A stretch of DNA of 64,000 nt from Daedaleopsis sinensis. Lineage: Eukaryota; Basidiomycota; Agaricomycetes; Polyporales; Polyporaceae. The notes under the pieces were generated by a model. That model was not told the origin of the DNA. It saw only the letters and a list, made by a program, of their open reading frames with translations, and did no database searches. The stretch covers positions 2,604,001-2,668,000 of the forward strand of contig CM066301.1 of NCBI GenBank assembly GCA_033807695.1. The letters run 5' to 3'. Shown in pieces: positions 34,858 to 43,799 of the stretch (position 1 is the stretch's first letter; each line of letters begins with the position of its first letter). A program made the translations under genes and the position numbers.

Positions 34858-37800
34858 TGAACAGTCAGGGAGAGGTCGCTCTCGTCCTCGACTATGACGC
34901 AAGAACGGGTCAAGTTTTCACGACGGCGTACAAGGACTTAGAAAACCTAGAAAATTCCACAATTCAGTCAGCATATCTATCGGCCTGTGACGACTCCGAG
35001 ACAAAGCAGAAAATCAAAACCATGTTCTCGAAAGTACCGATCCAGGAATCGGAAGGGGATAGAATGCGGAGCCGACAACCACATCGCGAAGTCGACCGAG
35101 CCCTCTTCCGAGGACGAGCACTCCCAGTATACGCTACGAAAACCAGAGGCAGAAGAGCAGTCAGAATCCGGTCTAGGTCCAGCGAAGCAGCAAGAGCGAG
35201 CGAGAAAACTGAGCCGAGCGAGCAAGAACAAGAGGCGGAAGGCGAGCAACTTCCAGAAGACGACGAGCGGCAAGCAGCCACCGAGGACCCCGAGAGCGTA
35301 CGCAGCTACGTGAAATCGAAGAAGAAGTACAAGCCAGTGGATAAGAAAGTACGACCAGTGATTGGGGAGCTTCCCAAGCAATACAGAATTGTACGGGAGA
35401 TAATCGGCGACCCTCTCGAAGGGATGAAGCCGCTTGACCTCAATCCAAAGCCTTTTGAACCAACTGGGCGGTACACAGCTGAACGACGCGAGAAGCTCCA
35501 CAAAGTCAATGCTCACCTATCGGAAGAAGAGCTAGCTTTGCTAGACGACATGATGTGCAAACAGGAGCAGGGATTCGCTTGGGAAGACAGCGAGCGTGGC
35601 CACTTCAGGACGGACATGTTCCCACCAGTGAAGTTTGCGGTTGTGCCTCACACTCCGTGGATTGAAACGAATTTCCCCATTCCACCCGGAACCTACCGAC
35701 AAATCTGTGAGATCATGAAGAAGAAAATAGAATCAGGCGTATACGAACCGTCAAATGCGTCTTACCGATCCAGATGGTTCTGTGTGCTGAAGAAGGACGG
35801 GAGTCTGAGGATCGTCCATAGCCTGGAGCCGCTCAACAGAGTCTCTATTCAACACAGCGGTGTACCGCCGATACCCGACCACATGGCGGAACGCTTCGCA
35901 GGGCGTGCGTGCGGGACAACCCTGGATCTATACGTTGGATACGACGAGAGGATCCTGGACGAAGAATCGCGCGACCTCACGACCTTCCAAACGCCTTTCG
36001 GAGCCATGCGGCTGACGACGCTACCAATGGGATGGACAAATTCAGTACCCATCTTCCACGACGACGTGACCTACATATTGCAGCCTGAAATTCCGGATAC
36101 GACGATTCCCTACATCGACGACGTACCTGTCATTGGACCGGAGTCTTCCTACGAACGGGAAGATGGTTCTTTCGAGTGTATGAAGGGGAATCCAGGCATC
36201 AGGAGGTACATCTGGGAGCACATGCAAGACGTCAACAGGATTGTACAGCGGATGAAACATGCGGGAGGTACCTTCTCGGGCAAGAAGTTCGTCTGCGCGG
36301 CGCGCGACTTCGTAGCGGTGGGACATCGATGCACACCGGAAGGCCGTCTTCCAGAGAGAGGTTGCGTGGATGCGGTACTCAAATGGGGACCGTGTAAAAA
36401 TGTTTCCGAAGTACGGTCGTTCCTGGGAACGGTAGGCGTTGGGAGGATCTTCATCAAGAACTTCGGGAAGAAGGCCGCGCCATTAGTCAAGCTCACGCGG
36501 AAGGACGTACCATTCGAATGGGGAGAGGAACAGGACAAGGCCATGGAGGATCTAAAGACAGCATTAGTGGAATCCCCGGCCTTGAAGTCGATCAACTACG
36601 AGTCGAAGGCCCCGGTAATTCTAGCGGTGGACACCTCTTATATCGCGGTCGGCTACCAGCTGTGTCAAGAGGATCCGGAAGACCCGCGGAAACGATACTA
36701 CAACCGCTTTGGATCCATTACCTTGAACGAAAGGGAAGCCAGATTCTCGCAACCGAAGCTCGAGCTATATGGTCTGTACCGAGCATTGAAGGCGCTCCGC
36801 TTTTGGCTGGTCGGTGTACGAAACCTAATAGTAGAAATGGATGCGACATCTACGAAAGCCATGATCCAGAATCCGGATGTCGCGCCGAATGCAGTCATGA
36901 ATAGGTGGATCATTAGCATCAATATGTTCCACTTCGAAATGCGGCACGTACCTGGAATCTCCCATGGACCGGACGGTCTCAGCCGACGACCTGCGCAGCC
37001 TGAAGACGAACCAGAAGAAGCAGACAACGGAGAATTCGATGACTGGGTGGACAACATGTACGGCTTTACACACCTCATAAATCCACCTCCACACCTGGGA
37101 GACGCTCCTCTACAACACGAGGTTACGCGGAAAACGAGCAACTTCGAGACGGAAGCGATGGGCTTCAGTGCGCTCATGCAGCAGACAAGCGGGACGGCGG
37201 GCAAGCTACCGGACATTCCAGAAATTGACTACGCAATCGTACCGCGCACGGAGGTTGCCCAGAAGTTTGACCACAGAATAGCGAACGTCTACGAATTTCT
37301 GTGCACCAAGAGAAGACCAAAGCTGGTTCAGAAGGAGCTCGATGCGTTCGTCAAATACGCAGGACAATTCTTCGTGAAGGATGGCCGATTATGGAAGATA
37401 GCAAAGAACGGGAACCACAGGAGGGTACTACCCCCAGAACTACGAGCGAAAGCGTTCGTGAGCATGCACGACTTCATAGGACACAGAGGCGTACAGGCGA
37501 CAATCTCCTTCGTGGCCGAACGGTTCTGGTGGCCAGAAATGAAGGCGGATGTGGCCTGGTATGTGAGAAGCTGCCATCAATGTCAAATTCGACAAACTAC
37601 GCGGATCTACATACCACCTTCAGTTTCCTATCCTGCGGCGCTGTTCGTACGAGTTCACGTCGACTCTATGGACATGCCTGGCTCGTACAAGCACTTCTTC
37701 CATGCGAGGTGTGCAACCACAAGTTATGCTGAAGGACGGGCAAGTACAGTTCAAACAGCGAAGGCGGTCGGCGACTGGATCTATCAAGACCTGCTGTGCA

Positions 37801-38627
37801 GATGGGGAGCACTGTCCGAGATCGTTTCAGACAACGGAAGTCCATGGGTTGCAGCATTGGAGTACCTGGCAAAGCAATACCACGTCAAGCACATACGGAT
37901 CTCAGGATACAACTCACGAGCGAACGGGATCGTCGAGCGGCCTCATTTCCACGTCCGGGATGCGCTCTTCAAAGCATGCGAAGGTGATACGACGCAATGG
38001 GTGGCGCGGGTATATTCAGTACTCTGGGCGGACCGAATCACAGTACGCAGGAGACTAGGGTGCTCACCCTACTACGCGGTAACTGGGACGGATCCAATCC
38101 TGCCCATGGACATCACAGAAGCCACGTACCTGCTGCCTATACCGACGAAGCTCGTGTCCACAACGGAGTTGATCACCAACAGGGCGATGGCCTTGCAGAA
38201 AAGACCGGAGGACATAGCACGGTTGCGGTCAACCGTCTACCGAACACGCGTGCAAGCTGCGGAGCTATTTGAGAAGGAACACAGCGCAACCATCCGAGAC
38301 TTCAACTTCCAGCGAGGGAGGCTGGTTCTGATGCGGAACACGGCAATTGAGAAGTCGCTCAACAGGAAGATGAGACCACGGTACCTAGGCCCTCTAGTAG
38401 TGATATCGCGCAACAGAGGCGGCGCGTACATCATTGCAGAACTCGATGGGACCGTCTTCGATCGACCAATAGCGGCCTTCAGAATCATCCCCTACCTAGC
38501 GCGTGAGGACCCAATCAACTTCAATATTGAGGAACTGGACGCACCACAGAGCCGACTGCAAGAATTGGAAAACACAACAGAAAACTACGAAGAGGAAGGA
38601 TTAGCAGACGACGACGAACACGGCTGA
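34857..38627 (+). CDS. Ty3 pol: reverse transcriptase, RNase H and integrase
   Basis: A single open frame of 1,256 residues that copies element RNA to DNA and inserts it. After an acidic/basic N-terminal linker, RT runs from about 35630 to 36330: 'FCVLKKDGSLRIVHSLEPLN', 'GTTLDLYVGYDE', 'FGAMRLTTLPMGWTNS', and the catalytic 'YIDDV' at about 36115. RNase H follows (36600-36990): 'ILAVDTSYIAVGYQL', 'KLELYGLYRAL', 'VEMDATS', 'HGPDGLSR', giving the D-E-D-D set. Integrase has the HHCC zinc domain ('HDFIGHRG...CHQC', 37460-37580) and the DDE core: Asp in 'VHVDSMD', Asp in 'IVSDNGSPWV', Glu in 'NGIVERPHFH'. A GPF/Y-like 'RYLGPLVVI' comes next. No chromodomain follows. Start and gag stop overlap as TGATG, in the -1 frame relative to gag. 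Confidence 0.95.
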   Translation: MNSQGEVALVLDYDARTGQVFTTAYKDLENLENSTIQSAYLSACDDSETKQKIKTMFSKVPIQESEGDRMRSRQPHREVDRALFRGRALPVYATKTRGRRAVRIRSRSSEAARASEKTEPSEQEQEAEGEQLPEDDERQAATEDPESVRSYVKSKKKYKPVDKKVRPVIGELPKQYRIVREIIGDPLEGMKPLDLNPKPFEPTGRYTAERREKLHKVNAHLSEEELALLDDMMCKQEQGFAWEDSERGHFRTDMFPPVKFAVVPHTPWIETNFPIPPGTYRQICEIMKKKIESGVYEPSNASYRSRWFCVLKKDGSLRIVHSLEPLNRVSIQHSGVPPIPDHMAERFAGRACGTTLDLYVGYDERILDEESRDLTTFQTPFGAMRLTTLPMGWTNSVPIFHDDVTYILQPEIPDTTIPYIDDVPVIGPESSYEREDGSFECMKGNPGIRRYIWEHMQDVNRIVQRMKHAGGTFSGKKFVCAARDFVAVGHRCTPEGRLPERGCVDAVLKWGPCKNVSEVRSFLGTVGVGRIFIKNFGKKAAPLVKLTRKDVPFEWGEEQDKAMEDLKTALVESPALKSINYESKAPVILAVDTSYIAVGYQLCQEDPEDPRKRYYNRFGSITLNEREARFSQPKLELYGLYRALKALRFWLVGVRNLIVEMDATSTKAMIQNPDVAPNAVMNRWIISINMFHFEMRHVPGISHGPDGLSRRPAQPEDEPEEADNGEFDDWVDNMYGFTHLINPPPHLGDAPLQHEVTRKTSNFETEAMGFSALMQQTSGTAGKLPDIPEIDYAIVPRTEVAQKFDHRIANVYEFLCTKRRPKLVQKELDAFVKYAGQFFVKDGRLWKIAKNGNHRRVLPPELRAKAFVSMHDFIGHRGVQATISFVAERFWWPEMKADVAWYVRSCHQCQIRQTTRIYIPPSVSYPAALFVRVHVDSMDMPGSYKHFFHARCATTSYAEGRASTVQTAKAVGDWIYQDLLCRWGALSEIVSDNGSPWVAALEYLAKQYHVKHIRISGYNSRANGIVERPHFHVRDALFKACEGDTTQWVARVYSVLWADRITVRRRLGCSPYYAVTGTDPILPMDITEATYLLPIPTKLVSTTELITNRAMALQKRPEDIARLRSTVYRTRVQAAELFEKEHSATIRDFNFQRGRLVLMRNTAIEKSLNRKMRPRYLGPLVVISRNRGGAYIIAELDGTVFDRPIAAFRIIPYLAREDPINFNIEELDAPQSRLQELENTTENYEEEGLADDDEHG

Positions 38628-38658
38628 CACTCACGTTGACGAGGACGTCAAATGGAAA

Positions 38659-38672
38659 AAGTGGGGGGGAGG
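38659..38672 (+). other. Internal polypurine tract, identical to the 3' PPT
   Basis: AAGTGGGGGGGAGG lies 31 bp after the pol stop. The same 14 bp immediately precedes the 3' LTR at 42875-42888. It could be a second plus-strand primer site or the relic of the element's former 3' end before the antisense block was acquired. 38673-39077 holds purine-rich sequence and the 3' end of the antisense Zn2Cys6 gene, with no other gene supported. Confidence 0.75.
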
Positions 38673-39077
38673 AAGTCGCCTGACTACGGAAGTCAATTCC
38701 TCTACAGGCCGAAGAGCGCTTCAAGAGGCGCTTCGCGCGTCGGTCATCTCGGAGATCACACAAGAAGAAGAGCAGAAGGCGATGTGATACATTCGGGATA
38801 CTAGATACAGTACAGATTAAGAAGGACAACAGAAGCTGAGCGCGACGGGATACGGGAAAGAAAACCAGAAGGAGACATTACAAAGCCCAGAGCGACAGGA
38901 GGGAGACGGAGAGACTAGTCCGCGGGAGACAGAGACGAGCAGAGGAGATATATGCGAAAAACAGAAAACAAGACAGCGCGAGCCGCGCGACGACAGGACG
39001 AGACGACGACCAAGCAGGAGATGACAAGAAAAGCTAATAACAAGAAGTCCGTGGACGCGCGTGCGTCGAAGAAGTCC

Positions 39078-41343
39078 CTACTCGGCATTGCGAAGAAGCT
39101 CGAGGAGATCCTCACGATAGCCATTGGACGCCACCAAGTCCTTGAAGGACCGCACGTCGTCGCACCCTTCGATCTTCACGCCAAAATCGAGCTGGGTCTG
39201 TCGAGTCTCGCGGCGGGAAAGCTGCCGAATGGACACCAAGTCCTCGACGATGCGCGCGCGTGCGAGGCTGACCTGCGAGCAAAGATGGTTGACCTTCGCG
39301 ACGACCTCCGGCGAGAAGCTGACCGGCTCCGGCGACTTGCGCTTGGAAGATGAGGACTTGATCGAGATCTTGAGGGGCGTCGCCGGTTGGGAAGTCGACT
39401 TGGAGGGGCTCGGCTTCTCCTTCTTGACGCTGCCAGAAGCGCGAGACGAACGAGGAGGCGGCGTAGAGTCGTCGGGTTCGGCCTTGCTGTTGCCATAGTC
39501 CTCGAGCAGGCGGCCCTTCTCGTCGAGCGAAGGATAACGCGTAGGACCCTCCGGGTACGGGTAGACGGGGGTGTCCTTCCGGATGGTCTTCGGACGAAGG
39601 CGCTCCTGGAGCGCGGCCTTGTCGACGGAGAGGAATTTGTGCGAGTTCCTCTCGAACTGGCGGACGAAGTCGACGGCGAGAAGACGGTCGGCGGGCGGCA
39701 GCTGCGAGGGTTCCCGGAAGGAAAACCCAACGCCGTTGTACATCGCGCCGATGCGGGCGTGCACTAGAAAAAAAGACAAGAAGTCAGCAAGAAGACCAAG
39801 AGAAGAAGGGGAAAGGTACTGACCTTTGACCGTCCCCTGGACACTCAGGTGGTCGTACGCGCACGAGAAGCTCTTCCCCTTCTTCTTGCAGAAGTTGCAG
39901 CGGAACGCGGAAGGATCCGGACGTCTGCAGGTGACCCCGGCGCGACGGCACTCGTCGCAGTCGCCCTCGATCTGCACGGCGCTGGACAACTCCACGGAGC
40001 CTTGGCGAGTGGAAGGAGGCTTCTTGTCGCGCTTCTTGACCCTAGGCGACAACTCGACGACGGGAGGCGGACGTTTGCGGGGCGAGGTGCGGGACTTCTT
40101 CTTAGGAGGCTCCTCCTCCTCGAGTTGGTCGACTTCTTCTTCGCCTTCATCGTCGACCTCGCCCTCGGCATCGCGGTCGGAACCGTCCTCGGGAGGGGAA
40201 ACAGCCTTACGCTTTCCCTTGTCGACGGGCTTCTTGGGCGGCTCGCTCTCATCGGTGCTGAAGAAGAGGGGCGTCTTCTTCCTCTTCAGCGGCAGCTGAG
40301 ACAGCGGAGGCGGAGGAGGATGGTCAGGCGAGAGGGGGGAGCGTGTGCGGAAACGACGAGGAGAGTCGCGCTGGGCAGCGTCGGCCAGAGGCTCGTCGTC
40401 AGAAGCTTCCTCTTCGGGAACGTACTCGACACCAGTGACCATCGCAGCCAGGAAGGCGTCGCCAGGAAGGGCATCGGGGTCAGACGAATGCGCGGTCGAC
40501 GAGGAAGTGGGGCGTGTGACGAGCATCCTCGTGAGACGCTTCTTGTCGAGGACCGGGACGTAACGCATGCCGGACAGCAAAGGCAAGAACTGGTCGACGC
40601 GAGTGTCGATGGTTTCACGAGAGGCGCGCATGTCGGGCGGGTAATCGGCGACCTCCATCCAGCGCGGCTGGATGATCTCGTGGTACCAATTCACTGCAAG
40701 GAAGAAGCGGTCTTAGTCAAGCAAGAGTGAGGGCAAAGAACGTGAGTACTTACGCTCGAAGAAGCCCAGCCGAAGGCGGTGAGCCTGGAAGGCGATGTCG
40801 ATCTCCAGCGGGGACTCCGTGACGGTGCTCGAAACCGCGAACAGCCGCAACCGGCGAGAAGTCAGCGCGTACGAGCGAAAGAACTCCGAGACCAGGGAGG
40901 GCGGCGCGTAAAACTCGAACGTCGGGAGCGCGGCGAGGAGCAGGGGATCCAGGTACCAATTCCACTCCGGGACGAGACGGTGCTGCGAAAAAGGAATGTG
41001 TCAGCGAGACAAGACTTGGAAGGCCGGGACGGCGTACCAGAGCCATGACGATACGATCAAACATGGCCTTGAATGTGCCATATGAGAACGTAGCGAGCTG
41101 GTCGTCGGTGTACTCTTCCAAGATCGCCCGGAAGTCGCTGATCGTCAGCGGAGCGGCGTCCTGATCGCGAAGCTCGTCAGGCGTAGTAGGAACGGGCTCC
41201 TCACAGCCAAGTCGATCGGATTCACGCGTGAATTGCAACGGGAGCCACTTGAACAGCTCCTTGGGGGTCGGTCGCCGAGGAGCATCGGAAGACGAGCCAG
41301 TGGCGGCGACGTTGGAAGACGAGCGACGGTTGGAAGCGGACAT
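39078..41343 (-). CDS. Antisense accessory gene A: Zn(II)2Cys6-like nuclear protein carried by the Ty3 element
   Basis: A four-exon gene: 41343-41038, 40982-40754, 40693-39824 and 39763-39078, with GT..AG introns of 54-60 nt whose phases join cleanly. The N-terminal part reads 'TPKELFKWLPLQFTRESDRL', 'FRAILEEYTDDQLATFSYGT', then 'PEWNWYLDPLLLAALPTFEF'. Exon 3 has 'WYHEIIQPRWMEVADYPPDM', an acidic/basic low-complexity stretch and a likely nuclear signal 'KKKSRTSPRKRPPP'. Cysteines at 39959-39861 are spaced CX2CX6CX9CX2CX8C, inside the fungal Zn(II)2Cys6 consensus. Exon 4 has a conserved-looking 'AMYNGVGFSFREPSQLPPAD' and a Ser/Lys-rich region, ending in a helix. It lies fully inside the retrotransposon, opposite to pol. 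DNA binding is inferred from the cysteine spacing; I recognise no known homologue. Confidence 0.78.
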
Positions 41344-41408
41344 GGTGGGCGATGGATGAGAAGACGAGAGGAGAATGCACGAAGGCGGACAACCAGAAGG
41401 CCAAAACG

Positions 41409-41414
41409 TTTATT
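41409..41414 (-). promoter_or_regulatory. TATA-like element (AATAAA) of antisense gene A
   Basis: On the minus strand the sequence reads TTAATAAACG, about 66 bp before ATG 41343. It is weaker than the boxes of the two neighbouring antisense genes. Confidence 0.35.
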
Positions 41415-41516
41415 AAGGGCGACAGTCAGAAGAACGTGAAGGGAACCGTGAAGTACAACGTCCAAATGCGGTAATCTAAGCGCTCTCCGCGCGACGGCGA
41501 TCGAGGGCGGCCCCAA

Positions 41517-42171
41517 TCAGTCGCACATCAAAGGAATAGAACCGAAGACTTCATCCTCGTCTGACAGAGAGGACGGCGACCTTTCCAGCTTCTTGATGGC
41601 CGCGTGGAGGGCGGACTGCTCAATACGCACCCCGCGCAGTTCAGCGGCGACCAATTCCAGACGCGCGAGTACTTCCGAAAAATGAACGCGGTACCGGTCG
41701 TCGCGCGCCAGGTCGCGCATGACCTCCAGGAGTTGAAGTTCGTGTTGCAGAGTGGCATGCACTGAGTCCAGGAAGTGGAGGCGGTACGGCAGGCGGTGCG
41801 TCTGGACCAGGTCGACAAGGAACGCCTCAAGGCCGTTGGAGAAGAAACACTGGTCGATGGCGATGGACACGCGGGCAAGTAGGTCGGAAACGCCGACGAG
41901 AAGGCCGTCATGAAGCATGCTCCAACCATACTGGGAAGGTGTCAATCAAGCGCGAGAAGCATCAGGCCGAGAAGCTCACCAAAAGTTGCCCTAAACGGGA
42001 AAGCGCGTGTTCATACACAACGCGGGGACAGCCGTGGTCGACGGATACCGTCTCGAAAAACTCGATTTGCTCAACAATGTGCGCACGAAGCGGGGAGAGG
42101 AGTTCAAGGGCCAACTCGCGGTGCGAGCTGACTTGGAGGGCGAGCGTACGCGGGAGGACGGTCGACGACAT
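41517..42171 (-). CDS. Antisense accessory gene B: small helical protein, unknown function
   Basis: Two exons, 42171-41980 and 41930-41517, with a 49-nt intron (GTGAGC...CCCAG) joining 'SRLGQLL' to 'YGWSMLHDGL'. The product of about 200 residues is almost all helix: 'SSHRELALELLSPLRAHIVE', 'ARVSIAIDQCFFSNGLEAFL', 'LQHELQLLEVMRDLARDD', 'AELRGVRIEQSALHAAIKKL'. It ends with an acidic tail. No transmembrane segment, zinc motif or catalytic motif is seen. TATAAA lies 43 bp before the ATG. It is the middle gene of the three-gene antisense block, 173 bp from gene A and 62 bp from gene C. Family unknown; a structural or adaptor role is possible but not shown. Confidence 0.7.
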
Positions 42172-42213
42172 GAAAAATGGAAGTTGATGAACTTCGAAGG
42201 CAGTTACAGCGGC

Positions 42214-42219
42214 TTTATA
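42214..42219 (-). promoter_or_regulatory. TATA box (TATAAA) of antisense gene B
   Basis: The minus strand reads CGTATAAAGCC, 43 bp upstream of ATG 42171, just inside the terminal codons of gene C (which stops at 42234). Confidence 0.55.
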
Positions 42220-42233
42220 CGACACACGGCTAC

Positions 42234-42804
42234 TCAAAAGTGGATGTCCTCTCGGAGGCTGGCAAACTCCTGATCTATCTCCTCCATTTCCTTTTCGACC
42301 TTCCGGATCCGGGCATCAACCAGAATAGACTCCGTGATCAAGGATCCTCCGGCGCGGTTGAGGACGCGGCGCGCGCAGAGTTGCTTCCGGAGCCGCTGCT
42401 GACAGGCAATGCGACGGGCATCGAGGTCGGCCCGACGAGCGCACCGACGGGACCGGGCGACAAGCTCTTGGAAAAGGAAGAGCTGACGGTCAGCCAAGGC
42501 AGGCCAGCCCTCGGTGATCGTATTCTCGGTCCGTTTCACGAAGTCCGCGGCAACCTCGCCATCGTCCCCCAAGGTGATCAAAGTGTCCTGCCATGAAGAC
42601 AGTCAGCCACGAAAACGAGGGCCTACACGCGGAAGGAGAACGACGTACCACCAGTTCAGCAATATGGTCGTAGGAATCGTAGATGATTCCAACGTCCTCT
42701 TCAGTACGAGCGGCAGCAAGAGCTTCGAACTCAGAGATCGCGACTTCAAGCTGACGGACAGTCTCCGTGAGGATGGGAACATTGAGGAAGATGAAGGCAG
42801 ACAT
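42234..42804 (-). CDS. Antisense accessory gene C: small coiled-coil protein, unknown function
   Basis: Two exons, 42804-42649 and 42587-42234, with a 61-nt phase-0 intron (GTACGT...GGCAG) joining 'YDHIAELV' to 'DTLITLGDDG'. The product is 169 residues. It starts 'MSAFIFLNVPILTETVRQLE', then 'VAISEFEALAAARTEED', a helix 'DRQLFLFQELVARSRRCARR', and an Arg-rich coiled coil ending 'RIRKVEKEMEEIDQEFASLR'. No named domain is recognised. TATATAAA is 36 bp before the ATG. Its promoter abuts the polypurine tract and 3' LTR, so it lies next to the element's plus-strand priming site. It could bind nucleic acid through its Arg-rich helices, but this is speculation. Confidence 0.72.
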
Positions 42805-42839
42805 TGCGAAGGATGAAAATCGAGGACGGAACGAGGGTG

Positions 42840-42847
42840 TTTATATA
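42840..42847 (-). promoter_or_regulatory. TATA box (TATATAAA) of antisense gene C
   Basis: The minus strand reads GCGTATATAAACACC, placing TATATAAA 36 bp upstream of ATG 42804. It is the best match to consensus in the antisense block. Confidence 0.6.
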
Positions 42848-42874
42848 CGCGCAAACCGGGGACGGTTCGAATGC

Positions 42875-42888
42875 AAGTGGGGGGGAGG
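42875..42888 (+). other. Polypurine tract at the 3' LTR
   Basis: AAGTGGGGGGGAGG ends exactly at the base before the 3' LTR, the expected place for the plus-strand primer of reverse transcription. Confidence 0.88.
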
Positions 42889-43795
42889 TGATGAGCCTCA
42901 GGACCAGCTAGGCCCCGGAAACACCACGCAGCCCATCACTATTCGCGCCCGTCAGTCAATTCACGCAGTATGAAGACGAGCGGCTTCACAAGGAAGGCGA
43001 GCGACTACCGAAGGAGCGAGTACGGAGACATGCCATTCCAAGGGTCGAAGGAGCCGATGCCGAGCTGCCGGCGGCTGACCGAGGTCGCCAGAGCTCTAGC
43101 CAGGACAGAGGAGGCGATCGATCGAGGGTCTGGTCTAGGCGACCGCCACGGAGTCCAGCAATTGGTACGAAGGTCATCGGAAGAGGCACGGAAGACAAGG
43201 GAGTGAGGGGGACGGCCTTCCGAGGCCTATGAAGACGAGCGGATGGACTTCAGACGCGATCACGTGGTGACGCGCCACAAGACTAAGCGCTCTCGTGACC
43301 GCGGATGCAAGTCGAGCGGCGACGTGATAGGCTCGGTGCAAACACCTACCTAACCACCGGAGTGCGCCGTAGGGGTTCAGGAGAGGAGGATCGCGACGTG
43401 AGCGTGGGAGGAGCAGGGTTTCCTATGATTGGACGATTGGTAGGATAGTTGTAGTTTATTTGGTGACGATTTGTACAGTATATAAGCCAGCGGGATTGCG
43501 GCCCAGCAAAGCAGCGCAGTAGCTCCAGAGATCGAGTCCGAGTCCGAGAATCATCTAGTCGACACTCAATTGAAGACTGTCCGTCTTCAAATCTCCTCCT
43601 GCAGACTAGCCTCACCCACGGAAGTTGCTTGACTTCCGTCTGAAGTTGCTCAACTTCCTTGTCTATCGTCGACGGGCTACGTGAAGAAGAGCGACTACAC
43701 CGGGAACCTGTCCTCCACCTCGCACCCTACTAGGTAGCTGATCTCGTGCTCGTTTGGGTGTGTGTTTCGCCCAGCGACCCAGAGTTACCCCATCA
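42889..43795 (+). repeat. 3' LTR of the Ty3 element
   Basis: 907 bp, the same as the 5' LTR apart from three transitions. Its TATA box (about 43479-43486) points into the 3' remainder of the host gene. Confidence 0.96.
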
Positions 43796-43799
43796 CCGC
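43796..43799. repeat. Target-site duplication, right copy (CCGC)
   Basis: CCGC follows the 3' LTR directly and matches 31098-31101. Confidence 0.85.

Larger units (their letters stand above)
31102..43795 (+). mobile_element. Full-length Ty3/Gypsy LTR retrotransposon with antisense accessory genes
   Basis: This 12,694-bp element has 907-bp LTRs (TG...CA), a 4-bp target-site duplication, a candidate primer-binding site (32012) and a polypurine tract (42875-42888). Its + strand gag-PR and RT-RNaseH-integrase ORFs are in Ty3/Gypsy order (integrase last). The internal region is about 10.9 kb, far larger than gag-pol needs, because 4.2 kb between pol and the 3' LTR carries three minus-strand, intron-containing genes. 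No chromodomain is seen after integrase. LTR near-identity indicates a recent insertion. An in-frame TGA in gag may disable this copy. Confidence 0.95.

Noticed and set aside
39849..40730. Plus-strand ORF of 293 codons opposite antisense gene A
   Set aside because: Arg/Leu/Val-biased with no motif and no ATG-intron logic. The minus strand gives phased introns and a Zn2Cys6 cluster.
42862..42875. GGTTCGAAT-like tRNA B-box match
   Set aside because: No A-box at the right distance and no acceptor stem; it lies in the promoter of antisense gene C.
31102..43795. Heavy RIP-type mutation of the element
   Set aside because: Coding frames are largely open and only three LTR differences were found; RIP would leave many C-to-T changes and stops.
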